Of a stretch of DNA of 64,000 bases, positions 37,801 to 44,844 are shown piece after piece. Location: positions 3,472,001-3,536,000 of the forward strand of contig OX365948.1 of assembly GCA_947247005.1 (NCBI GenBank). The letters are read 5' to 3'. The stretch comes from Spisula solida. Lineage: Eukaryota; Mollusca; Bivalvia; Venerida; Mactridae. The translations under genes and the position numbers were made by a program. Positions within the stretch are counted from its first letter, which is position 1. Each line of letters starts with the position of its first letter. The notes under the pieces were generated by a model, which saw nothing but the letters and a program-made list of their open reading frames with translations, ran no database searches and had not been told where the DNA came from.

Positions 37801-40800
37801 GCAATACATACGATATACATTCTAATACATACTTGCGAAGTCCGGAAGAACTTGTAGTTTTCCGGTGTGAAGACCGAGTTGTGTCTCATCATTGCTGACC
37901 ACTTTCATACCATTTTCAACGACTGTAAGAACGGAATAGGCACAACTACATATAGCAAAACATACACTGTTCACTAGCAATGGAATCTATGATATATTTT
38001 AATAAAATAAACATTGCGTGTATGCATGTGTGTGGGGTGTGATGTGTGTATGATGGTACCCACGCAAGTGTATGATTGGGTGTGTGCATGAGAGTGAGTG
38101 TAGAATATGTTATCACCATTAGTACTTGAAGTACATATATTAAATACAATCTAATCTAAACTGTAACATTTCCATTTTGTCCATATTATGGTATTATTAT
38201 ATATGTAAACACGCATGATAGATATAAAATAGTGTATATAATAATTGTATTGCGATGTGTGTCATTATGAAATTGTGTTTATAATTTGGGCTCATTGTCA
38301 AATGTTTGCCATTGATTGTATATGTTTTGTGCGCTTGCTATTACTATGTTATATGTACTAAAAAATAAAGGTTCTGTTCTGTTCTGTTATAGTTTTATTA
38401 TTAAAAAATATATGATCATCCTGGTCGCATTATAGTCCATTTGTTTTCGTGAGATGTGTATGCTTACATATTATTGTTTACGAAATATGTATAACCACTT
38501 ACATCTGCCATCAAATTCGTCGTCAGATATATAGAAAACGCACTTTGATTGAAGCATTCCGGTGATATCTCCTTCATTTTTCTCTAAATCAGTCTTGTTA
38601 ACTAGAAAATCAAACATAATGTATGGAACGCCATAGCTGTCTTTTGTTGACGCTTGTCATGTTGACTTGTCGGTAGGACACGTGAACTTCTTAGTACAAT
38701 GTGTTAATATGTCAAACCACATTGTTGACTTGTCAAACTATCATCTGAATATGTCAACTTGTCCTGTTATATTGTTAAAACAACGTCTTAAATTGTTAAA
38801 AGACTACAATATTATCTCAAGCCATCGTGTTATACTGTTAAACCACATCGATAAATTGTCAAATCACCATTTGTATATGTCTACGTTACATGTTAAATTG
38901 TTGAAAAAACGCTTGATAATGTTAGAAGAACGTGTTAACTTCTCAAAGCTTCGTATTATCATGTTAGCCTTTAACTACAATGATGAATTGTTAAACTATC
39001 ATTTTAATATGTTTATATGCGCTGTTGAATTGTTAAAAACAACGTCTTACAATGTCGAATGAGCATGTGAACCTCTCAACACATCGTGTTATACTGTTAA
39101 ACGGCAGTGGTAAATGGTTTAAATATCATTTGAACATGTCAATACGACTTGTTAAATTGTTACAACAACGTCTTAAATTGTCGGTAGGGCATGTGAACTT
39201 CTCAGTGCAACATTATTGTATGACAAGTCACACCGTTAAACTGTCCAAATATCATGTGAACATGTCTATATGCCATGTTGAATTGTTAAAATAGCTTCTT
39301 ATCATGTCCAAAAACCATTTGAACTTCTCAACAGAATGAGTTATACTGTCATACAACAGTGGTAAATTGTTAAAATATCATTTGAAGATGTCTATATGAC
39401 ATGTTAAATTGTTAAAATAGCTTCTTATTATGTCCAATAACCATGTGAACTGCTTAATAGAACGTGTTATATTGTTAGACAACAGTGGTAAATTGTTAAA
39501 ATATAATTTGAAGATGTCTATATGACATGTTAAATTGTTAAAATAGCTTCTTATCATGTCCAATAACCATGTGAACATCTTAATAGAACGTGTTATATTG
39601 TTAGATAACAGTGGTAAATTGTAAAAATATCATTTGAAGATGTCTATAAGCCATATTAAATTGTTGAAATAGCTTGTTTTCATGTCCATTCAGCATGTGT
39701 GAACTTCTTAATAGAACGTGTTATATTGTTAAACAACAGTGGTAAATTGTTAAACTATCATTTGAAGATGGCTATACGACATGTTATAGTGTTAAAACGA
39801 TACTTTAACTTGTCGTCGAGGCATGTTAAAATTCTTAATAGACAGTGTTGTTGTTGTTCAAATTTGTATGACGTCATCAATAACGTAAGTTCCTCTCGCG
39901 TGCATATTGAACAATTTCCGCCATCTTTGTTCAATATGCACGCGGGAGGAACTTACGTTATTGATGACGTCATACAAATTTGAACAACAACAACACTGTC
40001 TTTTAAGAAGTGCACATGCCTCGTTGACATGTTAAAATATCGTTTTAACACTATAGCGTGGCATGTAGACATTTTCAAATGATATTTTAACAATTTACCA
40101 CTGTTGTTAAACAATATAACACGTTCTATAAAGAAGTTCACATGGTTAATGGACATGATAAGAAGCTATTTTAACAATTTAACATGTCATATAGACATCT
40201 TCAAATGATATTTTAACAATTTACCACTGTTGTCTAACAATATAACACGTTCTATTAAGAAGTTCACATGGTTTTTGGACATGATAAGAAGCTATTTTGA
40301 CAATTTAACATGGCTTATAGACATCTTCAAATGATTTTTAACAATTAATCACTGTCGTTTAAGAGTATTACACGTTCTGTTAAGAAGTACACATGCCGAA
40401 TGAACATGATAAGAAGCTATTTTAACAATTTAACATGGCATATAGACATGTTCACAAGATACTTGGACAGTTTAACAGTGTGACTTGACATATAATAATG
40501 TTGCACTGAGAAGTGCGCATGCCCTATCGACAATTTAAGACGTTGTTGTAACTATTTAACATGTCGTATAGACATGTTCAAATGATGTTATAACAATTTA
40601 ACATGACAAGCATCAACAAAAGACAGCTATGGCGTTCCATAATAATGCATCAATTGGATTGTAACTGTATAGGACGTACATAATTATGTTCTGGCATTTG
40701 CTTCATTTTCGGGACAAAACTGACACTTGGAACACAAATATTAAAAATTGAATGGGAAGTACTCATGAGGATATGACGTTAAAATCGGTCAAAGAATAAC

Positions 40801-42735
40801 ATTCTTACGGGTGGTTTTAACTTTGAGTAGAAATATTTCTTCTCGCCACATACCACGTTCTATGTCCACACTGAGGTACTGGTCAGTGTGGACATACGCC
40901 CCTCCCGGTACCACGTGGAATGTGACGTAATTGTGGGGCAGGTAATATCTTTCAAAACAAAGTTAAAAACAACCGTATTGTATTCTTTGACCAATTGACA
41001 ATACATCGTCGACGCTCCATGCAACTAAAATGTTTCTTCAAAAGGTCACGGTTTTGCCCAAAACCTAGTCAACTGTCTGGAAAGCCGTTGAGTCGGTTTC
41101 GGGCAAAACAATCTACTGTAACATATTGCAAAAACAGTTATATTAAGTAGCATCTCCATGGCTAGTATTCATTCTCGACTTGAGTGTCGACATAATACAT
41201 ACTATAACACGTAGTATATCCACACTAAATAAACCAACCTTTAAGTTGACAGGACATTTCGTCGACCCATCCATGTAACGTCAATGGATAGCTTTCCTGG
41301 CCAATTCCAATGAATTCAACTCTTGCATAGAAGTTTTCACCACACATGTCCTGAAAGGTGTATGTTCGTATAATTCGTTTAATCAGGTCAATCACCTGTT
41401 TACATAACTTTGTGTATATAAGTAATTATTCTATTTATTAAAGAGATAATTTACAGATGAGTATGCGGCTTGGTGTATAACGTACATGTATTTATGTTCG
41501 CTGCCGTTTTATCCGATCAAATGTTTTAAACAGTAAGAATGCTTCCTTTTGATATCACATTGTTCGTATACAAGTGACAGACCTAAATAGACGGACAATA
41601 TATGACTATCTTAGTCAGCTTGACTGCATTTTAAAACTTGATTATACTACTGTATCGGTACTTTAACAATAAAAGTAGTTAATAAACCAGAAAAGCGGTC
41701 TTTTATAAACTGAATAAACGTACTCTGATTTTATTCCATAGACAACTGTTAATAAGAACCTCTCTTGGTTTATACTCTTCATTTATTAACTTTTCGACCT
41801 GAGTCTTTCTCAAAATAAACAAACACAAGTTTGTTTCTCTACCTTATCCAGGCATATCCATTTCAGCCATTTTGAAATTAAACTTTTGTTTGTTTATTTT
41901 GAGAAAGGCTCAGGTCGTAACGTTAATAAATAGTAAAGAGTAAAAACCAAGATTGGTGAATAAACGTAGTTATACAATGAATTCAACCTCCGATGCTGAT
42001 TTTCTAATATGAACGTAAGTGAACCCAGACTGGTTCGTACCAAACTAAAATGTCGACACAATTGTAAATATCAATCATCAACAAACATCCTGAGCTCAAT
42101 GAACATGTAACTAAAAATTTATATAACAACTGTCAATTTTTTTACAACCCGTAGCTACGCAGAAAATATAAAAACTGATCAATATCAGCACGTTTTTGCA
42201 GAAAAAAACGCTCATAATATAACCTAGTAAATAATTGCCTCGTTGCTATTTGTCTCTGAATATTGTATTGTAAAAGCATTAATTAGGGTTTCAAGTGACA
42301 ATTTGGATAAATCATATGGCTACCGAATGACCATTTCGTCCCGAGACAGACTGCCGTGTACATAAGTGTTTATATGAAACGGGGGATACCATAAGTTACC
42401 AAATACTATATTTAGAGTTAATAGAGTAATATTCCAGGCATAAATTAAATGTTGATTTAATTGTAGCAAATGAACAAGTAATTCATTTACACAGTCCTGA
42501 TTTCCTTTAATATTTGATAATCTTTGGATGAATGAATCGCACATTATTCATATTGTTTCAATGACGTGCAATTAGAATGTGTTACGTATCGGTCCCTGTG
42601 ACACAGGATTGACCTCATTGAACCAGAAGGAACTCGTTGTTTGAAATATATACATTGTATTTACCTTATAATAGTAATCTACCCTTGGGAATATAGCATT
42701 GTTCTGGGGATTGCAGCCGCCCACATCCAGCACTC
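23308..42735 (-). CDS. Gene 2: multi-exon protein of unknown family (5' end not found)
   Basis: Fourteen exons plus a candidate 15-nt microexon can be chained on the minus strand from 42735 to a TAA at 23308. Almost all junctions are phase 1; two exon pairs have an internal phase-0 junction. Residues formed across junctions are sensible and no stop intervenes, apart from one unresolved junction between exons 2 and 3. Exons 1-13 encode cysteine-poor, beta-rich-looking sequence with possible N-glycosylation sites (NKTD, NYTS). Exon 14 is acidic then strongly basic, like a cytoplasmic or linker segment, and exon 15 ends in CSCEKCPDNYSG. I do not recognise the family. No start codon or signal peptide was found; exon 1 needs upstream exons. 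The introns are loaded with tandem arrays and transposons. Confidence 0.6.
23843..24106. mobile_element. MITE-like inverted-repeat element, copy 2
   Basis: 264 bp with ends CATTGGCACATGGTTTCAG and the inverse of CATTGGCACTTAGTTTCAG. Inside are hairpin arms of about 46 nt (AGAGAAGGTAGTACAGCGG and CGGCTGTGCTACCTTCTCT outermost, with GCCGCAACGGATATGACG and its inverse innermost). Same family as 576-945, without the SINE. Intron 14 of gene 2. Confidence 0.75.
24408..24540 (-). mobile_element. Short fragment of a LINE 3'-end repeat
   Basis: Contains GACAGCTTGGACTTCGGCGG, TGCTCGGCTGGTTAAG and CTTCCCTGTCTGA, the inverse of the block that follows ORF2 of the LINE at 56600-56720. A decayed 5'-truncated copy. 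Confidence 0.6.
24608..24955 (-). repeat. Dispersed repeat of about 340 bp, copy 1 of 3
   Basis: Matches, in inverse orientation, 57852-58192 and 63131-63478. Shared landmarks include GACGTCGCGGTAGCGTAATA, ATAATACACTAGTGTAATAA, CGCGTTTATTATAGTGAAAA, TTTCGGCCGGAAAAGGC and GCTCGGCAGAGCCTCGCATT, inside a palindromic AATTTATTAAACTCGTT region. Non-coding. Confidence 0.8.
25225..25554 (-). CDS. Gene 2 exon 14 (acidic repeat and basic helix region)
   Basis: 330 nt, acceptor CTGTTTTACAG, donor G|GTATTT, phase 1 to phase 1. Encodes VESELVAYIRATEGDD, an Asp/Ser/His-rich stretch with an in-frame 18-bp repeat (DREHSDPDREHSDSDRVHSD), then a basic, probably helical segment (AYRKLVKNIWKTVGRKVRR, MRKYMEKMHYE). 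Composition suggests an intracellular tail or linker; function unknown. Confidence 0.65.
25741..25809. repeat. (AT)n microsatellite
   Basis: About 34 uninterrupted AT dinucleotides in intron 13 of gene 2. Confidence 0.98.
25822..26270. repeat. Two back-to-back inverted-repeat elements
   Basis: First pair: CAAGGACTTTAAACGCCTCA (about 25823) with TGAGGCATTTTTAAAGTCCTTGG-like inverse (about 26009-26030). Second pair: TACTGTTTTATCAAAGCACT (about 26031) with AGTGCTTTGATAAAACAGTA (about 26240-26262), plus internal ACTTACGCCCAAATTTAAAT against ATTTAAATGTGGACGTAAGT. They abut near 26030. MITE-like; intron 13 of gene 2. Confidence 0.7.
26615..26815 (-). CDS. Small open frame of unknown significance in gene 2 intron 13
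   Basis: ATG at 26815, 66 codons: MPSERNKPLSTQQNELVEKV ... CFDSVGIDAILVLLTS ... CFKKLAA, then TAA. A second frame just downstream (ATG near 26567) begins MPRRNHLDENRYFYLAVLQK. Amino-acid composition looks protein-like, but there is no splice support and no recognised domain. It could be a remnant of a transposon or a nested small gene. Confidence 0.25.
   Translation of the reverse strand: MPSERNKPLSTQQNELVEKVMAQGSKLNYTCFDSVGIDAILVLLTSTLEPNLKTKQTIDCFKKLAA
27675..27797 (-). CDS. Gene 2 exon 13, with a possible membrane-anchored read-through end
   Basis: 123 nt, acceptor TTGATTACAG, donor A|GTATGA, phase 1 to phase 1. Encodes RPTNDAAHCFTIMDPW ... NAPYNQEWFVFSDNV. If the donor is not used, the frame continues into a hydrophobic stretch (SLIILVIIITLSFIFFLYLY) and stops at 27598, so retention would give a C-terminally membrane-anchored product instead of exons 14-15. 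Confidence 0.65.
27972..31050. repeat. 15-bp-unit minisatellite (about 3 kb) in gene 2 intron 12
   Basis: About 200 copies of ACTGGTAACACTATG with variants (GCTGG, CCTGG, GGTTAC, GGTTTC). A block with the order CCTGGTTAC, GGTTATCCTATG, AGTATGGCTGG is repeated about 314 bp apart near 28330 and 28645, showing higher-order duplication. The 15-bp unit keeps pentapeptide frames open (MTGNT on plus, VLPVI on minus). It fills most of the intron between exons 12 and 13. Confidence 0.96.
31270..31371 (-). CDS. Gene 2 exon 12
   Basis: 102 nt, acceptor CTATATTGCAG, strong donor C|GTAAGT, phase 1 to phase 1. Encodes NGYLVFDLDFFGMAWNLQ then HVDKHTVKLNYTSTL, with a possible N-glycosylation site NYT. Confidence 0.72.
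31714..31788 (-). CDS. Gene 2 exon 11
   Basis: 75 nt, acceptor TTTGATTCTAG, donor G|GTAAGG, phase 1 to phase 1. Encodes IDDLSNAWGNLLDDVTSD then TNTRLY. Confidence 0.68.
32057..32071 (-). CDS. Gene 2 candidate 15-nt microexon
   Basis: Between acceptor AACCTCAG and a strong donor C|GTAAGT lie 15 nt in phase 1 at both sides that would add PDADA. The donor is the best nearby, and longer alternatives (acceptor ATATGCAG at 32100) hit stops or the wrong phase. Exon 9 could equally join exon 11 directly. Confidence 0.35.
32789..33044. mobile_element. TIR repeat (AAGTyCCCTACCGG family), copy 1
   Basis: Left end AAGTTCCCTACCGGTTTT and right end AAAACCGGTAGGGGAATT are inverted. Internal landmarks are GGAGGGGACTATTGGTTTG and GGTTGCCATGGCAACAGAAA. 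A shorter copy lies at 43702-43814. A non-autonomous DNA element of a type common in bivalves; lies in the gene 2 intron upstream of the microexon. Confidence 0.65.
34047..34121 (-). CDS. Gene 2 exon 9
   Basis: 75 nt, acceptor ATTCCATTTAG, donor C|GTGAAA, phase 1 to phase 1. Encodes YVSLTGGSWLGNKYMETT then ASGDLL. Confidence 0.62.
34515..34574 (-). CDS. Gene 2 exon 8
   Basis: 60 nt, acceptor ATCCACACAG, strong donor A|GTAAGT, phase 1 to phase 1. Encodes DDEPYEENAQIIGRPQKWR. Confidence 0.68.
34800..34900 (+). mobile_element. tRNA-like SINE head
   Basis: GATGTTCTAGAGATCGGGC followed by ACGCTTCGGGATCGAGAGG and TCGCGAGTTCGACCAC, the last resembling a B box. Similar CGCTTCGGG...GGTCG...GTTCGA heads are typical of bivalve tRNA-derived SINEs. 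3' limit not determined; intron between exons 7 and 8 of gene 2. Confidence 0.45.
35101..35209 (-). CDS. Gene 2 exon 7
   Basis: 109 nt, acceptor with a long pyrimidine run TTTTTTTTCAG, donor G|GTACTT, phase 0 in, phase 1 out, so it can only follow exon 6. Encodes LAILKANVVRGPLPQPLP then ESNGYFAVAYAVRINANR. Together exons 6 and 7 read smoothly across the junction. Confidence 0.75.
35622..36306. mobile_element. TA-flanked TIR element of about 0.68 kb, copy A
   Basis: Ends TA-CACTTAACAAATTAAAAT on the left and, inverted, TA-CATTTAACAAATCTTATAAG on the right. A TA dinucleotide at each edge suits Tc1/mariner-type target duplication. Interior blocks (TACAGCGGATCACTGAA, ACGTGCAAATTATTTTTTA, ATGGTCAAAGGGAGGTAAC, ATAAACCTAAATTGAGC) recur, inverted, at 57195-57662, and the other half recurs at 51497-51735. 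Lies in gene 2 intron 6. Confidence 0.75.
37199..37308 (-). CDS. Gene 2 exon 6
   Basis: 110 nt, acceptor ATATTTTAG, donor AGG|GTAAGT, phase 1 in, phase 0 out. Encodes LDIRLGDSDPREDLAKHK then IYINEDTATLKDALSDGR. Confidence 0.75.
37833..37922 (-). CDS. Gene 2 exon 5
   Basis: 90 nt, acceptor GTTCTTACAG, donor A|GTATGT, phase 1 to phase 1. Encodes VVENGMKVVSNDETQLG then LHTGKLQVLPDFA. Confidence 0.7.
38359..38388 (+). repeat. AATAAAGGTTCTG-type retroelement 3' tail
   Basis: AAAAAATAAAGGTTCTGTTCTG followed by one more TTCTG. A polyadenylation-like signal with a TTCTG repeat resembles 3' ends of some CR1/L2-type LINEs or SINEs. The body upstream was not identified. Confidence 0.35.
38503..38601 (-). 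CDS. Gene 2 exon 4
   Basis: 99 nt, acceptor GATTTTCTAG, strong donor T|GTAAGT, phase 1 to phase 1. Encodes NKTDLEKNEGDITG ... CVFYISDDEFDGR. A 2-kb foldback element ends about 20 bp upstream of this acceptor. Confidence 0.72.
38623..40640. mobile_element. Foldback-type element with 126-bp internal repeats
   Basis: Outer ends are inverted copies: ATGGAACGCCATAGCTGTCT at 38623 and AGACAGCTATGGCGTTCCAT ending at 40640. The inversion axis is near 39925, flanked by arms such as AATAACGTAAGTTCCTC and GAGGAACTTACGTTATT, so the left arm is about 1.3 kb and the right about 0.7 kb. Arms are built of repeats with a 126-bp period (ATGTTAAATT at 39401, 39527, related at 39653). No transposase frame. This is the structure of Foldback elements. 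Target duplication is unclear (ATAATG occurs at both flanks). Confidence 0.8.
40809..40948 (-). CDS. Gene 2 exon 3 (phase conflict at its 5' side)
   Basis: Open for 46 codons: YYLPHNYVTFHVVPGG ... YVHTDQYLSVDIERG ... LLKVKTT, with donor C|GTAAGA in phase 1 joining exon 4. The only near acceptor (TTGTTTTGAAAG) puts this frame in phase 2, while exon 2 ends in phase 1. In phase 1 the exon reads ITCPTITSHSTWYREG and meets a stop. A missed small exon between 40950 and 41238, or a local sequence change, is needed. Confidence 0.5.
41239..41350 (-). CDS. Gene 2 exon 2
   Basis: 112 nt, acceptor ACCTTTCAG, donor G|GTTGGT (weak), phase 0 in, phase 1 out. Encodes DMCGENFYARVEFIGIGQ then LTLHGWVDEMSCQLK. 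It joins exon 1 exactly. Confidence 0.65.
42665..42735 (-). CDS. Gene 2 exon 1 of those found
   Basis: 71 nt, acceptor CTTCGTTGTAG, donor AAG|GTAAAT, phase 1 in, phase 0 out. Encodes GVLDVGGCNPQNNAIFPRV then DYYYK. The sequence just upstream would also read as a hydrophobic stretch (TLLYFIIFVVGV), but no in-frame ATG precedes it before a stop, so an internal exon is preferred. Confidence 0.6.
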
Positions 42736-43701
42736 CTACAACGAAGATAATGAAATACAACAATGTACCGGAAAGGGAATGCAACACTCAACTGAAACAG
42801 CCGAGCATAGAAAACAGATTATTATAGACCACAATACACAGCAATACCCCTAAGCTCTTCGAACAATATAGGAATAGTAGAAATCATGTTTCTGAATTAG
42901 AGCGTAATTACACAAATAATCAATTCCAGGAAAGACGACAGGTGGAAACAAGTCTTGTGATTTTTGGAATACAATTACATCATTTCATTAAAAAAAATTA
43001 TCAATGGGATCTCTAAAATTATTTTAGTAAAATGATAATATCATACTTCTATTCTTAAGTTTTCCATATATCCTTGGCATAAAATAGTCAACATTTTGTT
43101 AAATTATATAAACATTAATATAAATTATCTCAACATTCAATTTCCACACAGTGCCATTCTGAGACACAGTACCTAGTGCCGAGTGTTAATTCTTCGAGTA
43201 GACGATGTATTGATTGTTTTCCAGAACCGCGATATTGTTCAAGTGTATAGATTTTTGTGACTGTTAGTTTTTAGTTTGTCTCTTTTGATTGTCTGAGTCT
43301 CATATAATATATAACTGATTGAATTTTTTAGGGAATTTTTAATTATTACATAATTATGTAAAATACTAATTGCGAAGTTTCAAGAAAGTTTCCGGTAGTT
43401 TCGTATTTAGTTTAATTATTATAATATGGATTTGTATCTGGATTCAAACGCCTATTCCGTTTATAGTGGAGTTTTTCAATCTTAAATAATCAATAATATG
43501 TCATAATTTCTCAGTTTTCAATGTTTTGACCGGGGCCAAAAGTTATATGGAGCTAGGAGTTATTCATTCGTATTTGCCGGTTGTCCTCTTACTATTTCGT
43601 CCCCGCGATTCGCATCCTACCGGTTTCGTTCATGAGTCTATGTACAGCTGTGGAGTTATGGATGTAGTGTTCTGTCCCATGAGGTCATTTAATATAGTTT
43701 T
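42736..43701. other. No gene recognised upstream of gene 2 exon 1
   Basis: AT-rich sequence. Missing 5' exons of gene 2 should lie here or further right, but no phase-1 exon with good splice signals was seen. Confidence 0.4.
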
Positions 43702-43814
43702 AAGTCCCCTACCGGTTTTTGACCGGAGGGGACTATTGGTTTTGGTTCTGACGGGAATTGTGGTTGCTATGGCAACAGACACATTGAAAATAGCTTTAAA
43801 CAGGTAGGGGACTT
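43702..43814. mobile_element. TIR repeat (AAGTyCCCTACCGG family), copy 2
   Basis: Ends AAGTCCCCTACCGGTTTTT and AAACAGGTAGGGGACTT. Contains GGAGGGGACTATTGGTTT and GTTGCTATGGCAACAGACAC. Internally deleted relative to 32789-33044. Confidence 0.65.
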
Positions 43815-43899
43815 CTGTATTGCTTGCATTTCCTAATGACTTGTTCATTACGTCATATCTTGATTTGTTCAATTACGTCATTTTACTTATTGAAACTGG

Positions 43900-44440
43900 G
43901 TCACTCGTCTTAAGGTTTTCAGATTTTTTGTTGCTGAAATCGGGCCTTTCAACGTTTTAATACTGTTACTTAACTTTTGAGACTAAAGGCTGCTAAAACT
44001 ATGTAGTTCAGCAGTTGTACGGTTGTAACTAGGTCATTCAGCGTAGGCTTTCTGCCTTTTGTTTGCTGAATCTTTTCTATTCAGCTTTTAAACTATGAGA
44101 CAAAGGGCGTTTAATTTTCTTGGTCGGTAGTGTGTTGGGCACTTCTTCGTTTTAAGATTTCTTACAGCTAAAGCGGGGCATTATAGTCCTTTTGCTGTGG
44201 AAACATGGTCATTCAGCTAGTTACACTTTATTGTACATTTCGATAGCTTGGACTTGGGCGGATCTGCGCTTGTTTAGTTGGGCATGGTGTCTCTGTGTGT
44301 TTTATGTTTCCTGTGCTCGGTTGGTTCAGTTGGGCATTGTGCTTTGTGTGTTTTAATGTTTTCTGTGCTTGGCTGGTTAAGTTGAGTGCTACCTTGAAGT
44401 ACCTTCCCTGTCTAACTTAATATAATTGTTTTCTAAATTT
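43900..44440 (-). mobile_element. LINE 3'-end-related repeat
   Basis: Inverse match to 48413-48985 over nearly its full length (AAAATTAAACGCCC, GAAGAAGTGCCCAACACACT, TGAATGACC blocks). The part nearest 44400 matches the sequence just after ORF2 of the LINE at 56.6 kb. Confidence 0.65.
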
Positions 44441-44844
44441 CTAAGAAGGCTAGAAATAAAAACTGATTGAATAGAACATCCACCACGTGTTTGTTCCTAT
44501 CTGTGTACTGATTCTGTCTCGCCGAGCTAGACATATCCTCTTTTACTATGATTTCAACCACTTAAGAATCAACATCCTATGGTCTTTACTTTACACACAT
44601 TGGGCAAAGTGTTTTGTCTGCAGATGTTGTAAAAAATATTTAAATTAAATTTAAAATGAGTGTACTAATCTTAATTTTATAATGTGTCCTACACTGTGAA
44701 AAATGGAAGTGCAACATAGCTGCCACCCATATTAGTGCTATGTTTCCTGAACTGAGTACAGGTAAATGTTCCTCAAACTGTTTGGAGAGACATTTCTCAT
44801 AAACAGATCAGGAAAGGTTGCCTGCAAACAAGTGGAATGTTTAC
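44441..44844. other. No gene recognised
   Basis: AT-rich spacer between the LINE-related repeat and the 72-bp array. Confidence 0.5.

Noticed and set aside
41060..41130. Candidate missing exon of gene 2 (TTACAG then VDCFARNRLNGFPD)
   Set aside because: Phase 1 in is fine, but the only donor leaves in phase 1, which does not resolve the exon 3 conflict, and a stop follows at once.
42641..42787. Signal peptide at the start of gene 2 exon 1 (TLLYFIIFVVGV)
   Set aside because: A stop lies a few codons upstream with no ATG between; a splice acceptor TTGTAG inside it explains the exon better.
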